Positions 18,544 to 27,813 of a DNA stretch of 53,185 bases are shown in pieces. The DNA is from Lachnospiraceae bacterium (GTDB lineage Bacteria; Bacillota; Clostridia; Lachnospirales; Lachnospiraceae). Under the pieces are notes generated by a model. The model had not been told where the DNA came from. It did no database searches and saw only the letters and a list, made by a program, of their open reading frames with translations. The stretch spans positions 1-53,185 of the forward strand of contig JAAUZJ010000001.1 of the NCBI GenBank assembly GCA_014804695.1. The letters run 5' to 3'. Within the stretch, counting starts at the first letter, position 1. Each line of letters opens with the position of its first letter. The translations under genes and the position numbers were made by a program.

Positions 18544-19482
18544 TTAACCTAAGACCTCTCCCGTTTTCATCTTACAGCCTAACAGAAAATCTTTTACCGC
18601 CATCCTCTTTTTCCCTTCGAGTTGAAGATGCGTAATTTTCAAATCCTTATCTCCTGTTTTTACATATACGGCATCGCTTTCCACTGCGGTTACAGTTCCT
18701 ATTGCGACGTTTTTCTCATTCAATTTATTCTCGCACACATCGCATGCCCATATCTTTAACGTCTTTCCGTTATATGAGGTATATGCGCTTGGCCATGAAT
18801 TAAAAGCACGAATCATTCTTTCTATCTCTTCTGCGCTCATGCTCCAATCAATTCTTCCCATTGATTTTTGCAGCATCTTGGCATAACAGGAATCCTCATC
18901 ATTTTGCTTAACGGCCATCAGCTCTCCTGCTTCAATCTTAGGCAGAGCTTCAACTATAAGCCTTGCCCCCTCGGCGGCAAGTTTATCATGAAGGCTGTCA
19001 CCGGTTTCTTTTTCATCTATTCTTATCCTGCTCTGCAAAAGCATATCTCCGGTATCAATTCCCTTATCCATCTGCATTATCGTAATACCGGTTTCTTTTT
19101 CACCATTAAGAATAACCCTCTGAATCGGCCCTGCACCACGGTATCTCGGCAAAAGTGAGGCATGAATATTGATACAGCCGTACTTTGGCATATTAAGGAT
19201 TTCCTCCGAAAGAAACTGTCCAAATGCCGCCACCACAAAAACATCCGCATTATATTCCCTAAGTTTGTCTACCGCTTCAGGCTCTTTAATCTTTATCGGC
19301 TGGAAAACAGGAATGTCATACTTTAAGGCACACTCCTTTACAGGAGTCATCTGCATCTCCTTACCACGTCCTTTGGGCTTATCAGGCTGCGTGACCACTA
19401 ATAATACCTGATGTCCGGCCTGTATAATGGATTCAAGTGCACCAACCGAAAATTCCGGCGTTCCCATAAATATAATCTTCAT
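18544..19482 (-). CDS. fmt: Methionyl-tRNA formyltransferase
   Basis: Formylates the methionine on initiator tRNA using 10-formyl-tetrahydrofolate. The N-terminal formyltransferase domain has INIHASLLPRYRGAGPIQ with the catalytic Asn and His, and the aspartate in DKGIDTGDML. A C-terminal OB-like tRNA-binding domain begins near residue 205. 312 residues is normal. It directly follows def, the gene whose product removes the formyl group, with an 11-bp gap. Confidence 0.96.
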   Translation of the reverse strand: MKIIFMGTPEFSVGALESIIQAGHQVLLVVTQPDKPKGRGKEMQMTPVKECALKYDIPVFQPIKIKEPEAVDKLREYNADVFVVAAFGQFLSEEILNMPKYGCINIHASLLPRYRGAGPIQRVILNGEKETGITIMQMDKGIDTGDMLLQSRIRIDEKETGDSLHDKLAAEGARLIVEALPKIEAGELMAVKQNDEDSCYAKMLQKSMGRIDWSMSAEEIERMIRAFNSWPSAYTSYNGKTLKIWACDVCENKLNEKNVAIGTVTAVESDAVYVKTGDKDLKITHLQLEGKKRMAVKDFLLGCKMKTGEVLG

Positions 19483-19493
19483 ATACCAATCAC

Positions 19494-19970
19494 CTACTCT
19501 TCCTCGGCATTCTCTACATCCTGCAGCGGTCCTTCTACCTTTTCCACATATAAATGACCCTCCAAATGGTCTACTTCATGCAGTATTGCCCTTGCAAGCA
19601 GCTCTGTTCCCTCTATCTCAAAGGGCTCCAAATTTTCATCGTAGGCAAGCGCCTTAACATAATTGGCCCTTGTTACCTGACCGGTTTTGCCTGGTACGCT
19701 AAGACACCCCTCATATCCTGTCTGCTCTCCGCTTGTTTCTAAAACCTTAGGATTAATAAGGACAATTGGAGAATCTCCTGTAGTATCTATAACCACAATC
19801 CGTTTTAATATACCAACTTGCGGCGCCGCAAGCCCCACACCTTCAGCTTCATACAGAGTATCGAACATATCATTAATAAGTTCCTGAATACGTGGAGTTA
19901 TCTCCTTAACCTCCTTACACGTTTTTCCTAATACCGGATCCCCGATTTCTCTAATATTCCTAATAGCCAT
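19494..19970 (-). CDS. def: Peptide deformylase
   Basis: Metal-dependent enzyme that removes the N-formyl group from new proteins. All three motifs are present: GVGLAAPQ (44-51), EGCLS with metal ligand Cys89 and HEVDH with ligands His131 and His135 and catalytic Glu132. The start at 19970 follows AAAGGAA; an upstream ATG at 19997 would overlap priA by a few bases and adds nine residues unlike the family. An acidic C-terminal tail is present. Confidence 0.95.
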   Translation of the reverse strand: MAIRNIREIGDPVLGKTCKEVKEITPRIQELINDMFDTLYEAEGVGLAAPQVGILKRIVVIDTTGDSPIVLINPKVLETSGEQTGYEGCLSVPGKTGQVTRANYVKALAYDENLEPFEIEGTELLARAILHEVDHLEGHLYVEKVEGPLQDVENAEEE

Positions 19971-19993
19971 TTTGTCTTCCTTTCTGTGCATAA

Positions 19994-22231
19994 TCAATAT
20001 ATATTCATCGGATCAAAATCGTATTGAATATTCTGATACCTGAAATTTTGTTCTTTACTATATATTTCCAGCATATCCTTTATTTGTACCAGTTTCTCAT
20101 AATCCGTATGCTTAAAATAAAGAATATGACGGTATAAATCATTAATTTTGGAAATACAGGCCTTAGCAGGTCCGATTATATATGGTGCATCATCACCAGT
20201 CACCCTTTCCTTGATAAGCCCTGCAAAACTATTTACCACATACTCTCCGTCCTCTTCTTTCTTAGATACGACCAAAACCGCAAGCATATGCGCTGCCGGA
20301 GGATATTGTAAAAGCTCGCGGTACACGGACTCCTCCGCATAAAAACTTTCATAATCCTGATTAGCTGCATGAACGATGCTGTAATGTTCGGGTTGATATG
20401 TCTGTATAACTACCTCTCCGGCCTTAGTTCCTCTTCCTGCCCGTCCCGCTGCCTGCGTAAGCAACTGGAAAGTCCGCTCACCTGCGCGGTAATCATTTTG
20501 ATTTAAGGAAAGATCCGCCGCAAGAATACCAACCAGCGTCACATTGGGAAAATCATGCCCCTTTACGATCATCTGAGTTCCTATCAGAATATCCGCCCTG
20601 CCGTCTGCAAAATCGGACAGAATCTTCTCATAACTATCTTTACTCTTAGTAGAATCCGCATCCATTCTAAGGGTTCTTGCACTTGGAAATTCCTTATGGA
20701 CAGCCTCTTCAATCTGCTCTGTTCCCGCCCTGAATCCCATAAGATACTTAGAACCACACTCAGGGCACTTCTCCGGCTTTATTATCTCATAACCGCAGTA
20801 ATGACAGACCAGTCTGCCATTTCTATGCTCCGAAAGAGAAACGTCGCAATGCGGACACTTCATTACATGACCACATGCACGGCACGAAATAAAGCCCGCA
20901 TATCCCCTCCGGTTTATAAAAAGCATGGTCTGCTCGCCAGAATTAAGTCGCATTTCAATAAGTTCTTTAAGCTTATTGCTAAAAATAGAGCGGTTTCCTT
21001 CTTTTAATTCTTCCCTTAAGTCTATTGTATATACTTTGGGCAGCTGACCGCCGGTAAGTCTCTCTTTAAGCGTATACAGTTTATACTCACCGCGCCTCGC
21101 CCTATAATAAGCCTCCATGGAAGGCGTAGCCGAGCCAAGCACGACGCTTGCGCCCTTTATCGACGCAATTTGAATTGCGGTTTCCCTCGCATGATACTTT
21201 GGCATGGACTCGCTTTTGTAGCTGTTCTCATGCTCTTCATCAATTATAATAATTCCCAAATTGGGAAAAGGGGTAAACAGAGCCGAACGCGGGCCTATTA
21301 TCACATCCAGCTCGCCGTTTCTTGCACGTTCCATCTGATCATACTTCTCACCCATGGAAAGACTGGAATTCATCACCGAAACCCGGTCTCCAAACCTCTT
21401 ATAAAATCTAAGCAAAGTTTGATAAGTCAGTGCAATCTCAGGAATTAACACAATTGCCTGCTTACCCATATTTATTGTCTTTTCAATAACTCCAATATAA
21501 ACCTCGGTCTTACCGCTTCCGGTAATCCCATGAACTAAATAGGTTCCTGTGTTTCCCCTACAACAATCTTTAATTATATCATCAATAATATGCTGTTGTC
21601 CATCACTTAAAGGCTTCGCTGCCTCTCTCTCCGATATTTTCTTTACCGGATTTCTATAAAAATTCTCTGTTTCTATCGAAATAACGCCCTGTTTTACCAG
21701 ACTGTTAAGCGTTGCCGTAGTAACGTTTAATTTTTCCCTGATCAAAGTATATGGCAGTACTTCCTCATCCAATAAAGCATTCAACACCCTCACCTTGGCC
21801 GTTTGATGCTTTTTGCGACATTCTTCTATTAGACTTTCTATCTCATCCCTACCAAATATCCGTATGACTTTCTTTGTTTCAAGCTGTTTAAACTTCTTCT
21901 TAGCCGGAAGCACTGTTTTAAGCGCCGTGATCATCGTAGAACCGTAATGACTTTTCATCCAGTAAGCCGTCTGGATCAAATCTCCCTCTAATGTAGTGTC
22001 TTTCTTATCAATACGGCTGATCTCCTTTAGCCTTTCAGGCGGGTAATCCGTAGTGTCAAGCAGGTCAACCACATAGCCCGTTATCTCCTTATTTCCTTTT
22101 CCAAAAGGAACATAGACACGCATACCCACTGAAATTTCTCCCAAAAGAGCTTCCGGAATCTTATATCTAAAAGGTCTGTCAACCTTATCATGTGAAATGT
22201 CTACGATAATATCTGCGTACTTTTCACTCAT
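19994..22231 (-). CDS. priA: Primosomal helicase PriA
   Basis: Superfamily 2 3'-to-5' helicase that restarts collapsed replication forks. N-terminal DNA-binding and winged-helix regions are followed by Walker A GITGSGKTEVY near residue 235 and the DEEH box near 333. The zinc-binding cysteine cluster that interrupts the helicase core (CRACGHVMKCPHC and CHYCGYEIIKPEKCPEC) is complete. A C-terminal helicase half has TQMIVKGHDFPNV. 745 residues is usual. It heads the series with def and fmt. Confidence 0.96.
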   Translation of the reverse strand: MSEKYADIIVDISHDKVDRPFRYKIPEALLGEISVGMRVYVPFGKGNKEITGYVVDLLDTTDYPPERLKEISRIDKKDTTLEGDLIQTAYWMKSHYGSTMITALKTVLPAKKKFKQLETKKVIRIFGRDEIESLIEECRKKHQTAKVRVLNALLDEEVLPYTLIREKLNVTTATLNSLVKQGVISIETENFYRNPVKKISEREAAKPLSDGQQHIIDDIIKDCCRGNTGTYLVHGITGSGKTEVYIGVIEKTINMGKQAIVLIPEIALTYQTLLRFYKRFGDRVSVMNSSLSMGEKYDQMERARNGELDVIIGPRSALFTPFPNLGIIIIDEEHENSYKSESMPKYHARETAIQIASIKGASVVLGSATPSMEAYYRARRGEYKLYTLKERLTGGQLPKVYTIDLREELKEGNRSIFSNKLKELIEMRLNSGEQTMLFINRRGYAGFISCRACGHVMKCPHCDVSLSEHRNGRLVCHYCGYEIIKPEKCPECGSKYLMGFRAGTEQIEEAVHKEFPSARTLRMDADSTKSKDSYEKILSDFADGRADILIGTQMIVKGHDFPNVTLVGILAADLSLNQNDYRAGERTFQLLTQAAGRAGRGTKAGEVVIQTYQPEHYSIVHAANQDYESFYAEESVYRELLQYPPAAHMLAVLVVSKKEEDGEYVVNSFAGLIKERVTGDDAPYIIGPAKACISKINDLYRHILYFKHTDYEKLVQIKDMLEIYSKEQNFRYQNIQYDFDPMNIY

Positions 22232-22267
22232 AGGTTATCCTCCGTCGCCGTAAATTCTCTCAACCTG

Positions 22268-22306
22268 CGATGTTTGGGCAGCGCTAAAAGCGCTTTAGCA
22301 CAAAAC
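22268..22306. repeat. Small dispersed hairpin element, copy 1
   Basis: TTTGGGCAGC and GCTTTAGCACAA flank an AGCGCT-AAA-AGCGCT hairpin in the murE-priA gap. A close copy is at 44910-44949. Confidence 0.6.
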
Positions 22307-22310
22307 TCGC

Positions 22311-22334
22311 GGGTGAAAAATTTATTTTTCACCC
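22311..22334 (-). terminator. Hairpin at the murE stop
   Basis: A perfect 11-bp stem GGGTGAAAAAT/ATTTTTCACCC overlaps the murE TAG stop. There is no long T-run after it on the minus strand, so it may attenuate rather than fully end transcription into priA. Confidence 0.5.
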
Positions 22335-23836
22335 TATTGCATATTCGCAAGTACATCACTTATCAAATCTCTTTCGTCCATAGGATATTTCACGCCCTTA
22401 ATCTCCTGATAATCCTCATGTCCCTTGCCTGCCAGTACAATAATATCGCCCGGTTCGCCATTTTTAATTGCATAGGCTATTGCTTCTTTCCTGTCGCAGA
22501 TCTCTACATATTTTCCATTAGTCTTCGCTATTCCTGTCTTAATGTCATCTATAATATCCTGCGGTTCTTCAAATCGTGGGTTATCGGAGGTAATAATTGT
22601 CAGATCGGCAAGCCTTCCGCTGACTTCACCCATATCATAACGTCGCAATTTAGAACGGTTTCCCCCGCAGCCGAATACGCACACAAGTCTGTGCGGCCTA
22701 TATTCTTTTAACGTAGATAAAAGGCTCTCTAAAGCCATTGCATTGTGCGCATAATCAATCATCAATGTAAAATCATCCGATACCTTCACAAGCTCGATTC
22801 TGCCCTTTACTTTAGCTTTAAGAAGTGCGCCAAGCACTGCATCTTTTTCCACTCCGAAATGTCTGCATATGGCAATTGCCGTAAGCGCGTTATATACGCT
22901 GAACTTCCCCGGCGTGGCGATTTCAACATGAAAATCCATAAGTCCTTTAACATCAAATGCAACCCCCAGCTTTCCGCCACCGCTTATAAGCTCCATATGC
23001 TCTGCTTTTAAGTCTGCGTCCGCCTCTATGGCATAAGTCTCAAGCTCGCAGGTATGCCCCTTGACAACACTCTCCCAGTGTGCATCATCCTTATTTACTA
23101 TTCCAACCCTGCATTGTTTAAAAAGCAGTCCTTTACAACTTAAATAATCATCAAAATCTTTATGTTCATTCGGGCCTATATGGTCCGGTTCAATATTTGT
23201 AAAAATACCGTAATCAAAAATAAATCCCTGCGTTCTATGAAGCATCAGCCCCTGCGATGAAACCTCCATAACTACCGTATCGCAGCCCGCATCCGCCATC
23301 TGCCTGAAATACTGCTGTACCAAATATGATTCCGGCGTAGTATTATTGGCATGAATATGGGTATCCCCGATAATTACCTCTATCGTTCCAATCAGGCCTA
23401 CCTTTCGTCCTGCCTGCTCCAATATAGATTTCACAAGATATGTTGTAGTAGTCTTGCCTTTGGTTCCTGTAATACCGATTACCTTAAGTTCATCTGCAGG
23501 GTTACCAAAATAAGCCGCTGAAATAAATGCCATCGCGTATCTGGTGTCTTTGACTTTAATGATCGTAACATCTGCCGGCACATCCAGATCCGAAATGTCA
23601 TTTTCCACAACTACTGCCTTCGCTCCTGCTTTAATTACATCAGGTATAAAATCGTGTCCGTCTACATTGGCTCCCTTAATACAAATAAAAAGGCTCCCTG
23701 ACGTCACCTTTCTGGAATCATAAACAACCTCACTTACCTCTGTGTCCTGATTTCCTCTTATACACTCGTATTCAAACCCTTTTAATAAATCACTTAACTT
23801 AAACATAGATTTTTTCACTTCAGATTTTTCAGTCAT
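22334..23836 (-). CDS. murE: UDP-MurNAc-tripeptide ligase MurE
   Basis: Adds the third amino acid to the peptidoglycan precursor UDP-MurNAc-Ala-Glu. The ATP-binding motif GTKGKTTT lies near residue 108. The motif DNPRFEEP near residue 400 is the form that recognises meso-diaminopimelate, as opposed to lysine-type enzymes, so the cell wall is predicted to be of the DAP type. The start at 23836 follows AAGGAGCG; a longer frame from 23872 would start within the promoter region. The gene lies apart from other mur genes. Confidence 0.95.
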   Translation of the reverse strand: MTEKSEVKKSMFKLSDLLKGFEYECIRGNQDTEVSEVVYDSRKVTSGSLFICIKGANVDGHDFIPDVIKAGAKAVVVENDISDLDVPADVTIIKVKDTRYAMAFISAAYFGNPADELKVIGITGTKGKTTTTYLVKSILEQAGRKVGLIGTIEVIIGDTHIHANNTTPESYLVQQYFRQMADAGCDTVVMEVSSQGLMLHRTQGFIFDYGIFTNIEPDHIGPNEHKDFDDYLSCKGLLFKQCRVGIVNKDDAHWESVVKGHTCELETYAIEADADLKAEHMELISGGGKLGVAFDVKGLMDFHVEIATPGKFSVYNALTAIAICRHFGVEKDAVLGALLKAKVKGRIELVKVSDDFTLMIDYAHNAMALESLLSTLKEYRPHRLVCVFGCGGNRSKLRRYDMGEVSGRLADLTIITSDNPRFEEPQDIIDDIKTGIAKTNGKYVEICDRKEAIAYAIKNGEPGDIIVLAGKGHEDYQEIKGVKYPMDERDLISDVLANMQ

Positions 23837-24112
23837 AAATTTTCGCTCCTTAATATTAAGCAAAACTCTCATTATAATAAAATATCATGAAATATGCTTT
23901 TTGGCAAATTTGCTTTTACCTAACAGTCCATGATTGCAGCTTTATTGACGTACATAAGCGCAAAAAATAATAATTTTTAAAAATTTATTAAAATTATCAT
24001 GTAAATTTATATTTTTATTATAAATAAAACACATTTTGGACACATTTCAACTTTATGATAATAATTAAGATAGTTGACAACTCACTATCTCCCCCCTCAT
24101 AAGAAAATATAG
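23837..24112. other. AT-rich intergenic region upstream of murE
   Basis: No gene is visible. A TATAAT-like -10 for murE lies at 23871-23876 on the minus strand, with no clear -35. The rest is very AT-rich with runs of A and T. Confidence 0.4.
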
Positions 24113-24142
24113 AAAAAGCCTGAGATTTCTCAGGCTTTTTCA
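24111..24142 (-). terminator. Terminator of the fruK-like gene
   Basis: A perfect 12-bp stem AAAAAGCCTGAG/CTCAGGCTTTTT with a 4-nt loop, positioned just after the stop of the 1-phosphofructokinase gene. Confidence 0.9.
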
Positions 24143-24150
24143 CTTTGTAC

Positions 24151-25080
24151 TTATTTTAATTCATCTACTGTAATGTTCTCTAATAACTCTTGGGCTGTTT
24201 CCTTTGGTATATCCGCGCTTACAAGCGTTGTCGCATTCGCTGCGGAAATAGCCGCCGCTCTCCTAATCGCCTGTTCGTTACGCTCACTATTAAGAATGGA
24301 CATTGCATAAGACGCTACCACGCTGTCCCCACAGCCTACCGTATTCAGCGCTTTTACTTTTCCCGCCGATGCAAAAAAAACTTTCCCGCCGCTTACGGCA
24401 AGCAGTCCTTTCTTCCCCATTGACACTACCACATGGGCAATACCCTCAGCATGAATTGCAAGCGCAGCCGCTTTAACATCTTCTCTCTTTACCAGTTTAT
24501 GCCCGATTATATACTCTAATTCCTTCTGATTGGGTTTTATCATATACGGTTTCGCAGCGATTCCTTTCCTAAGCGCATCTCCGCTTGTATCAAGTATTGT
24601 ACGAATTCCCTTATTTCGCGCTTTCTCTATTAGCACCGCATATATATCATCAGGAATCCCCGCCGCAACGCTTCCCGATAATACAACCAATTCACATTCA
24701 GCTAATAAGGCGTCATACTGCATAAGAAAACGCTGCTGCCTTTCTTCATCAACTTCCGGTCCAGGCTCTAAGATCTCCGTCACATATCCGTTATCGGCAA
24801 GTATATTCATATTACTTCTTGTCTCGCCATCTACCCTGATGAAACGGCAGTCCACCTCTTCTTTTTTCAGGTAATCCTCAATAAAATCCCCCGCATATCC
24901 ACCCAAAAAACCTGTTGCGCAAACAGAATAACCATATTGGCGAAGCACCTTAGTCACATTTATCCCTTTTCCACCTGCTATCGACATGGCAGTGCGCATC
25001 CTGTTCACATTCCCCATGATCAATGCCCCTGTCGTATATGTTTTATCCACTGCCGGATTAAGCGTCACTGTAAGTATCAT
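24151..25080 (-). CDS. fruK: 1-phosphofructokinase (PfkB family)
   Basis: Sugar-phosphate kinase, most likely making fructose 1,6-bisphosphate from fructose 1-phosphate. The start MILTVTLNPAVDKTY is typical of 1-phosphofructokinase. The PfkB signatures are GGKGINV near residue 40 and NTVGCGDSVVA with the catalytic Asp near residue 255. 309 residues is normal. The usual fruR regulator and fruA transporter genes are not adjacent; it instead lies 28 bp after recJ. Tagatose-6-phosphate kinase cannot be fully ruled out. Confidence 0.9.
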   Translation of the reverse strand: MILTVTLNPAVDKTYTTGALIMGNVNRMRTAMSIAGGKGINVTKVLRQYGYSVCATGFLGGYAGDFIEDYLKKEEVDCRFIRVDGETRSNMNILADNGYVTEILEPGPEVDEERQQRFLMQYDALLAECELVVLSGSVAAGIPDDIYAVLIEKARNKGIRTILDTSGDALRKGIAAKPYMIKPNQKELEYIIGHKLVKREDVKAAALAIHAEGIAHVVVSMGKKGLLAVSGGKVFFASAGKVKALNTVGCGDSVVASYAMSILNSERNEQAIRRAAAISAANATTLVSADIPKETAQELLENITVDELK

Positions 25081-25108
25081 GGATAAGTTTGCTCCTCTCG
25101 ACTAAATT

Positions 25109-26914
25109 TTATTTTGCATAATCCCGCATCACAATCTGCAGGCTTTCTTTCCCTTGATAAACATTGATATCAGGGTAATAAATCATCTGAATGACAATCT
25201 CCCTGCTTCCCGCACGATATAGTTTCTCCCGCTCATCCTCTCCATATGCTTCATCCAAAAAGGTGTGCCATTTCTCCATATCGCCAAAATATATCATATC
25301 ATATTCATTGCCCTGTTCATCACAAATTCTGTATTTTCCCACATTTGCACTTTTCCCAAGGATCCTGCCACGCAGTATTCTCACGTTCTTCTGTGCAAAA
25401 ATGGGTTTGGAATTTCCGTTGCCAAAAGGCTCTAACAGCTCAAGCTGCTTTACAAAATCCATTCTTATATAAGATAACGGCATCGGTACATCAATTAAAA
25501 CCTTTTCTACAAAATCTTCATCGGACAAATTGCAGTTCCTATTAAGAGTATTTCGGAATTCTTCTACGTTTTCTTTGGGCATTGATAAGCCAGCCGCCAT
25601 TTTATGACCGCCATATTTAGTAAAAAGCTGTTTGCACAAACTCATCTGCTCGTACATATGATAGGCTTCAATGGAACGTCCGGAGCCTTTAATCCCCTCT
25701 TCCGACTCTGTAAGTATAAAAACGGGTTTATTATACTTCTCCTTAATCCTTCCGGCAATTATCCCGGCAAGACTCTCATGGCAGTCTGTTAAAAAAATAA
25801 CAAACACCTTATCATCCTTATAAGGTCCGTTCTCAATCAGCTCTATCGCCTTCTCTGTCCCCTGCCTTGTCATTTCTTTTCTGCTGTCATTAAGCTCTTT
25901 TAATTCGCCTGCAATAGTAACCGCCTGCGCCAAATCGCTGCTGTTTAACAGACTAAGCGCCTTAACCGCGCTGTCCAGCCTGCCCGTGGCATTCATACAA
26001 GGTCCAAGTACAAAGCCAATATGATAAGCCGATAAGGGCTTGTTTTGCAGTCCGTTCACCTCTATAAGCGCCCTAAGTCCAAGATTCTTAGTATGTACCA
26101 TCTGTTTAAGGCCATAACGCACAACGATTCTGTTCTCATCAAGCAATTCCATTACATCCCCGACTGTGGCAAATGCCGCAAATTCAAGAAGTTCTTCTAA
26201 TATTTCCCCAAAAACTTCTGTTTGATCTTGAATTTTCCCAGGCAGATATGCTTTCCGGTATTCCTCAAAAAGTACCTGTATAAACTTATAAGCAACTACC
26301 GCCCCGCAAATACCGTCAAACGGATAATTGCACTTCTCCTGCTTAGGGTCCACTACCGCAAAGGCCGGCGGAAGAAGCTCCATTCGGCTTCCATCCTCCA
26401 TAAGCTCATACGGCACCTCATGGTGGTCTGTTATTATCACGTTTATGCCAAGTTCATTGGCATATTCAATCTGCTTTGCGGCCGCTATTCCGTTATCACA
26501 GGTAATGATCGTGTCTATTCCGTCGTTATGGGCTTCTTCGATCAGATTATCATTTAAGCCGTAGCCGTCCTTGATCCGGTGCGGAATCACCGTATCTACA
26601 TTGGCGCCGCAGGCTTTTAAACCCCTAAGCAGGATATATGTTGCACAAATTCCGTCAATATCATAGTCTCCGATAATCCTGACCGTTTCCTTTTCTTCTA
26701 TTTTGGACAGCATAAAAGCGACTGCCTTCTCCATATCGTAAAGCAGCCGCGGATTGTGTAAATCGTCCAGTGTGCCGTATAAAAACAAACGAATATCCGT
26801 ATCATCTACAATATCACGGTTTCTGATTATACGTGCAATAACCGGATCAATATTAAATTCTTTTGAAATTTTATCAAAGTCAGCCTTCTTGGCTGACACC
26901 ATCCATTTAGCCAT
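25109..26914 (-). CDS. recJ: Single-strand DNA exonuclease RecJ
   Basis: 5'-to-3' single-strand exonuclease of the DHH family in recombination and mismatch repair. Motif I is DYDIDGICATY near residue 82, motif II is TCDNG, and the signature TDHHEVP lies near 160. The DHHA1 domain with GSGRS and a C-terminal OB fold are present. 601 residues fits the family. Its ribosome-binding site GGAG overlaps the stop of a recombinase gene remnant directly upstream. Confidence 0.94.
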   Translation of the reverse strand: MAKWMVSAKKADFDKISKEFNIDPVIARIIRNRDIVDDTDIRLFLYGTLDDLHNPRLLYDMEKAVAFMLSKIEEKETVRIIGDYDIDGICATYILLRGLKACGANVDTVIPHRIKDGYGLNDNLIEEAHNDGIDTIITCDNGIAAAKQIEYANELGINVIITDHHEVPYELMEDGSRMELLPPAFAVVDPKQEKCNYPFDGICGAVVAYKFIQVLFEEYRKAYLPGKIQDQTEVFGEILEELLEFAAFATVGDVMELLDENRIVVRYGLKQMVHTKNLGLRALIEVNGLQNKPLSAYHIGFVLGPCMNATGRLDSAVKALSLLNSSDLAQAVTIAGELKELNDSRKEMTRQGTEKAIELIENGPYKDDKVFVIFLTDCHESLAGIIAGRIKEKYNKPVFILTESEEGIKGSGRSIEAYHMYEQMSLCKQLFTKYGGHKMAAGLSMPKENVEEFRNTLNRNCNLSDEDFVEKVLIDVPMPLSYIRMDFVKQLELLEPFGNGNSKPIFAQKNVRILRGRILGKSANVGKYRICDEQGNEYDMIYFGDMEKWHTFLDEAYGEDEREKLYRAGSREIVIQMIYYPDINVYQGKESLQIVMRDYAK

Positions 26915-26926
26915 TTTTAGGGGCTC

Positions 26927-27028
26927 CTATATTGTCAATTCCTGCATATCATCAGTAAAGTGGAATGTGATAATTATTTTCTCTCTATAAACATATATTT
27001 TGTCAGCGAAAATGTCAAGAACATACTC
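26927..27028 (-). pseudogene. Serine recombinase C-terminal remnant
   Basis: About 33 codons ending in TAG match the C-terminus of the large serine recombinase in this window. DKIYVYREKIIITFHFTDD here aligns with DKIYVYNDRLVITFYYSDD there. Similarity stops at the end of the toxin gene, so the rest of the recombinase is gone. The remnant has no start codon or ribosome-binding site of its own and ends 12 nt before recJ. It marks an older integration or deletion at this spot. Confidence 0.75.
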
Positions 27029-27030
27029 CC

Positions 27031-27378
27031 CTAATCACCCCAGTAATCTTCTCCTTCTTCAGACATACTGGTTATTCCGAATAATATCTGTAAAAAATCC
27101 TGCTTTTCATTCAAAATACGGATAACCCTTATGGTATCACCCTCAACCCTGTAAAAAACATAATTAGGCTTTACAACCAGATAATGGTAATCCGTTGGAT
27201 ATTCTATCAAATCCTTTAAGCGGGGTCCTTCTCCCGGATACAGCTCTAACTGTTTGGCAGTTGATGTAATCTCCTTGACACAAACCTTTGCCTTGCCTTC
27301 ACCAAACTGCTTGGCAACATAAACTTTTATCCCTTGTAGATCATCCAACGCTTTTGGTGTATAAATCAACTTCGGCAT
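27031..27378 (-). CDS. RelE/ParE-family toxin
   Basis: A 115-residue toxin of the RelE/ParE fold. Family-like segments are YTPKALDDLQGIKVYV at the N-terminus and YHYLVVKPNYVFYRVEGDTIRVIRILN in the C-terminal strands. Whether it cuts mRNA at the ribosome or poisons gyrase cannot be decided from sequence. An acidic tail follows. It starts one base after the antitoxin stop, so translation is coupled. Confidence 0.9.
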   Translation of the reverse strand: MPKLIYTPKALDDLQGIKVYVAKQFGEGKAKVCVKEITSTAKQLELYPGEGPRLKDLIEYPTDYHYLVVKPNYVFYRVEGDTIRVIRILNEKQDFLQILFGITSMSEEGEDYWGD

Positions 27379-27379
27379 A

Positions 27380-27625
27380 TCACAATCCCAACGCAGCCTC
27401 TACCTCATCCGCTGTTAACCAACCCTTTTCTCTAGCAGACTGCTCTCCTTCTTCCAATTTTGTCAAAAGTTGAATTGTCGCCTTTAACCGATCCAACTCA
27501 TCAACATCCACAATAGCGTATGCTCCCCGACCATTCCTAGTCAGATATACTGGTTGGTTTGTTTTTACTTCTTTTAATACTTCTGTATAATTTCTCAAAT
27601 CTGATATTGGTTTAATATTTGGCAT
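27380..27625 (-). CDS. Phd/YefM-family antitoxin
   Basis: An 81-residue antitoxin. The N-terminal Phd/YefM DNA-binding fold is recognised by IKPISDLRNYTEVLKEVKTNQPVYLTRNGRGAYAIVDVDEL, and the C-terminal tail would wrap the toxin. The ATG at 27625 has AAGGAG nine bases upstream. Such antitoxins repress their own promoter, and a palindrome overlaps the -10 box here. Confidence 0.9.
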   Translation of the reverse strand: MPNIKPISDLRNYTEVLKEVKTNQPVYLTRNGRGAYAIVDVDELDRLKATIQLLTKLEEGEQSAREKGWLTADEVEAALGL

Positions 27626-27640
27626 AGTCATCATCTCCTT

Positions 27641-27676
27641 TGCATTTATTATATGCAATCCACAGATAAATAGCAA
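27641..27676 (-). promoter_or_regulatory. Toxin-antitoxin promoter and operator
   Basis: On the minus strand TTGCTA (27671-27676), a 17-nt spacer and TATAAT (27648-27653). An inverted repeat TGCAT-N7-ATGCA (27641-27657) overlaps the -10 and is a good candidate for autoregulation by the antitoxin. Confidence 0.7.
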
Positions 27677-27744
27677 GAAAATTAACACGTGAATTTACAG
27701 CTCATAATTTTTACTCCCATAAATTTACTCATATTTAAAGAATA

Positions 27745-27785
27745 AAAAAGGTCCTTAGTACCCAACTTAGGAACCAGAACCTTTC
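27745..27785. terminator. Imperfect terminator-like hairpin
   Basis: AAAGGTCC...ACCTTT pairs imperfectly around an inner CCTTAG/CTTAGG stem, with six A's on the plus-strand left side that read as T's on the minus strand. It follows the recombinase gene. It may have been the ssrA terminator before the element inserted. Confidence 0.5.
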
Positions 27786-27813
27786 ATACAAAGCCTAACA
27801 CCTTAAATGCCTC

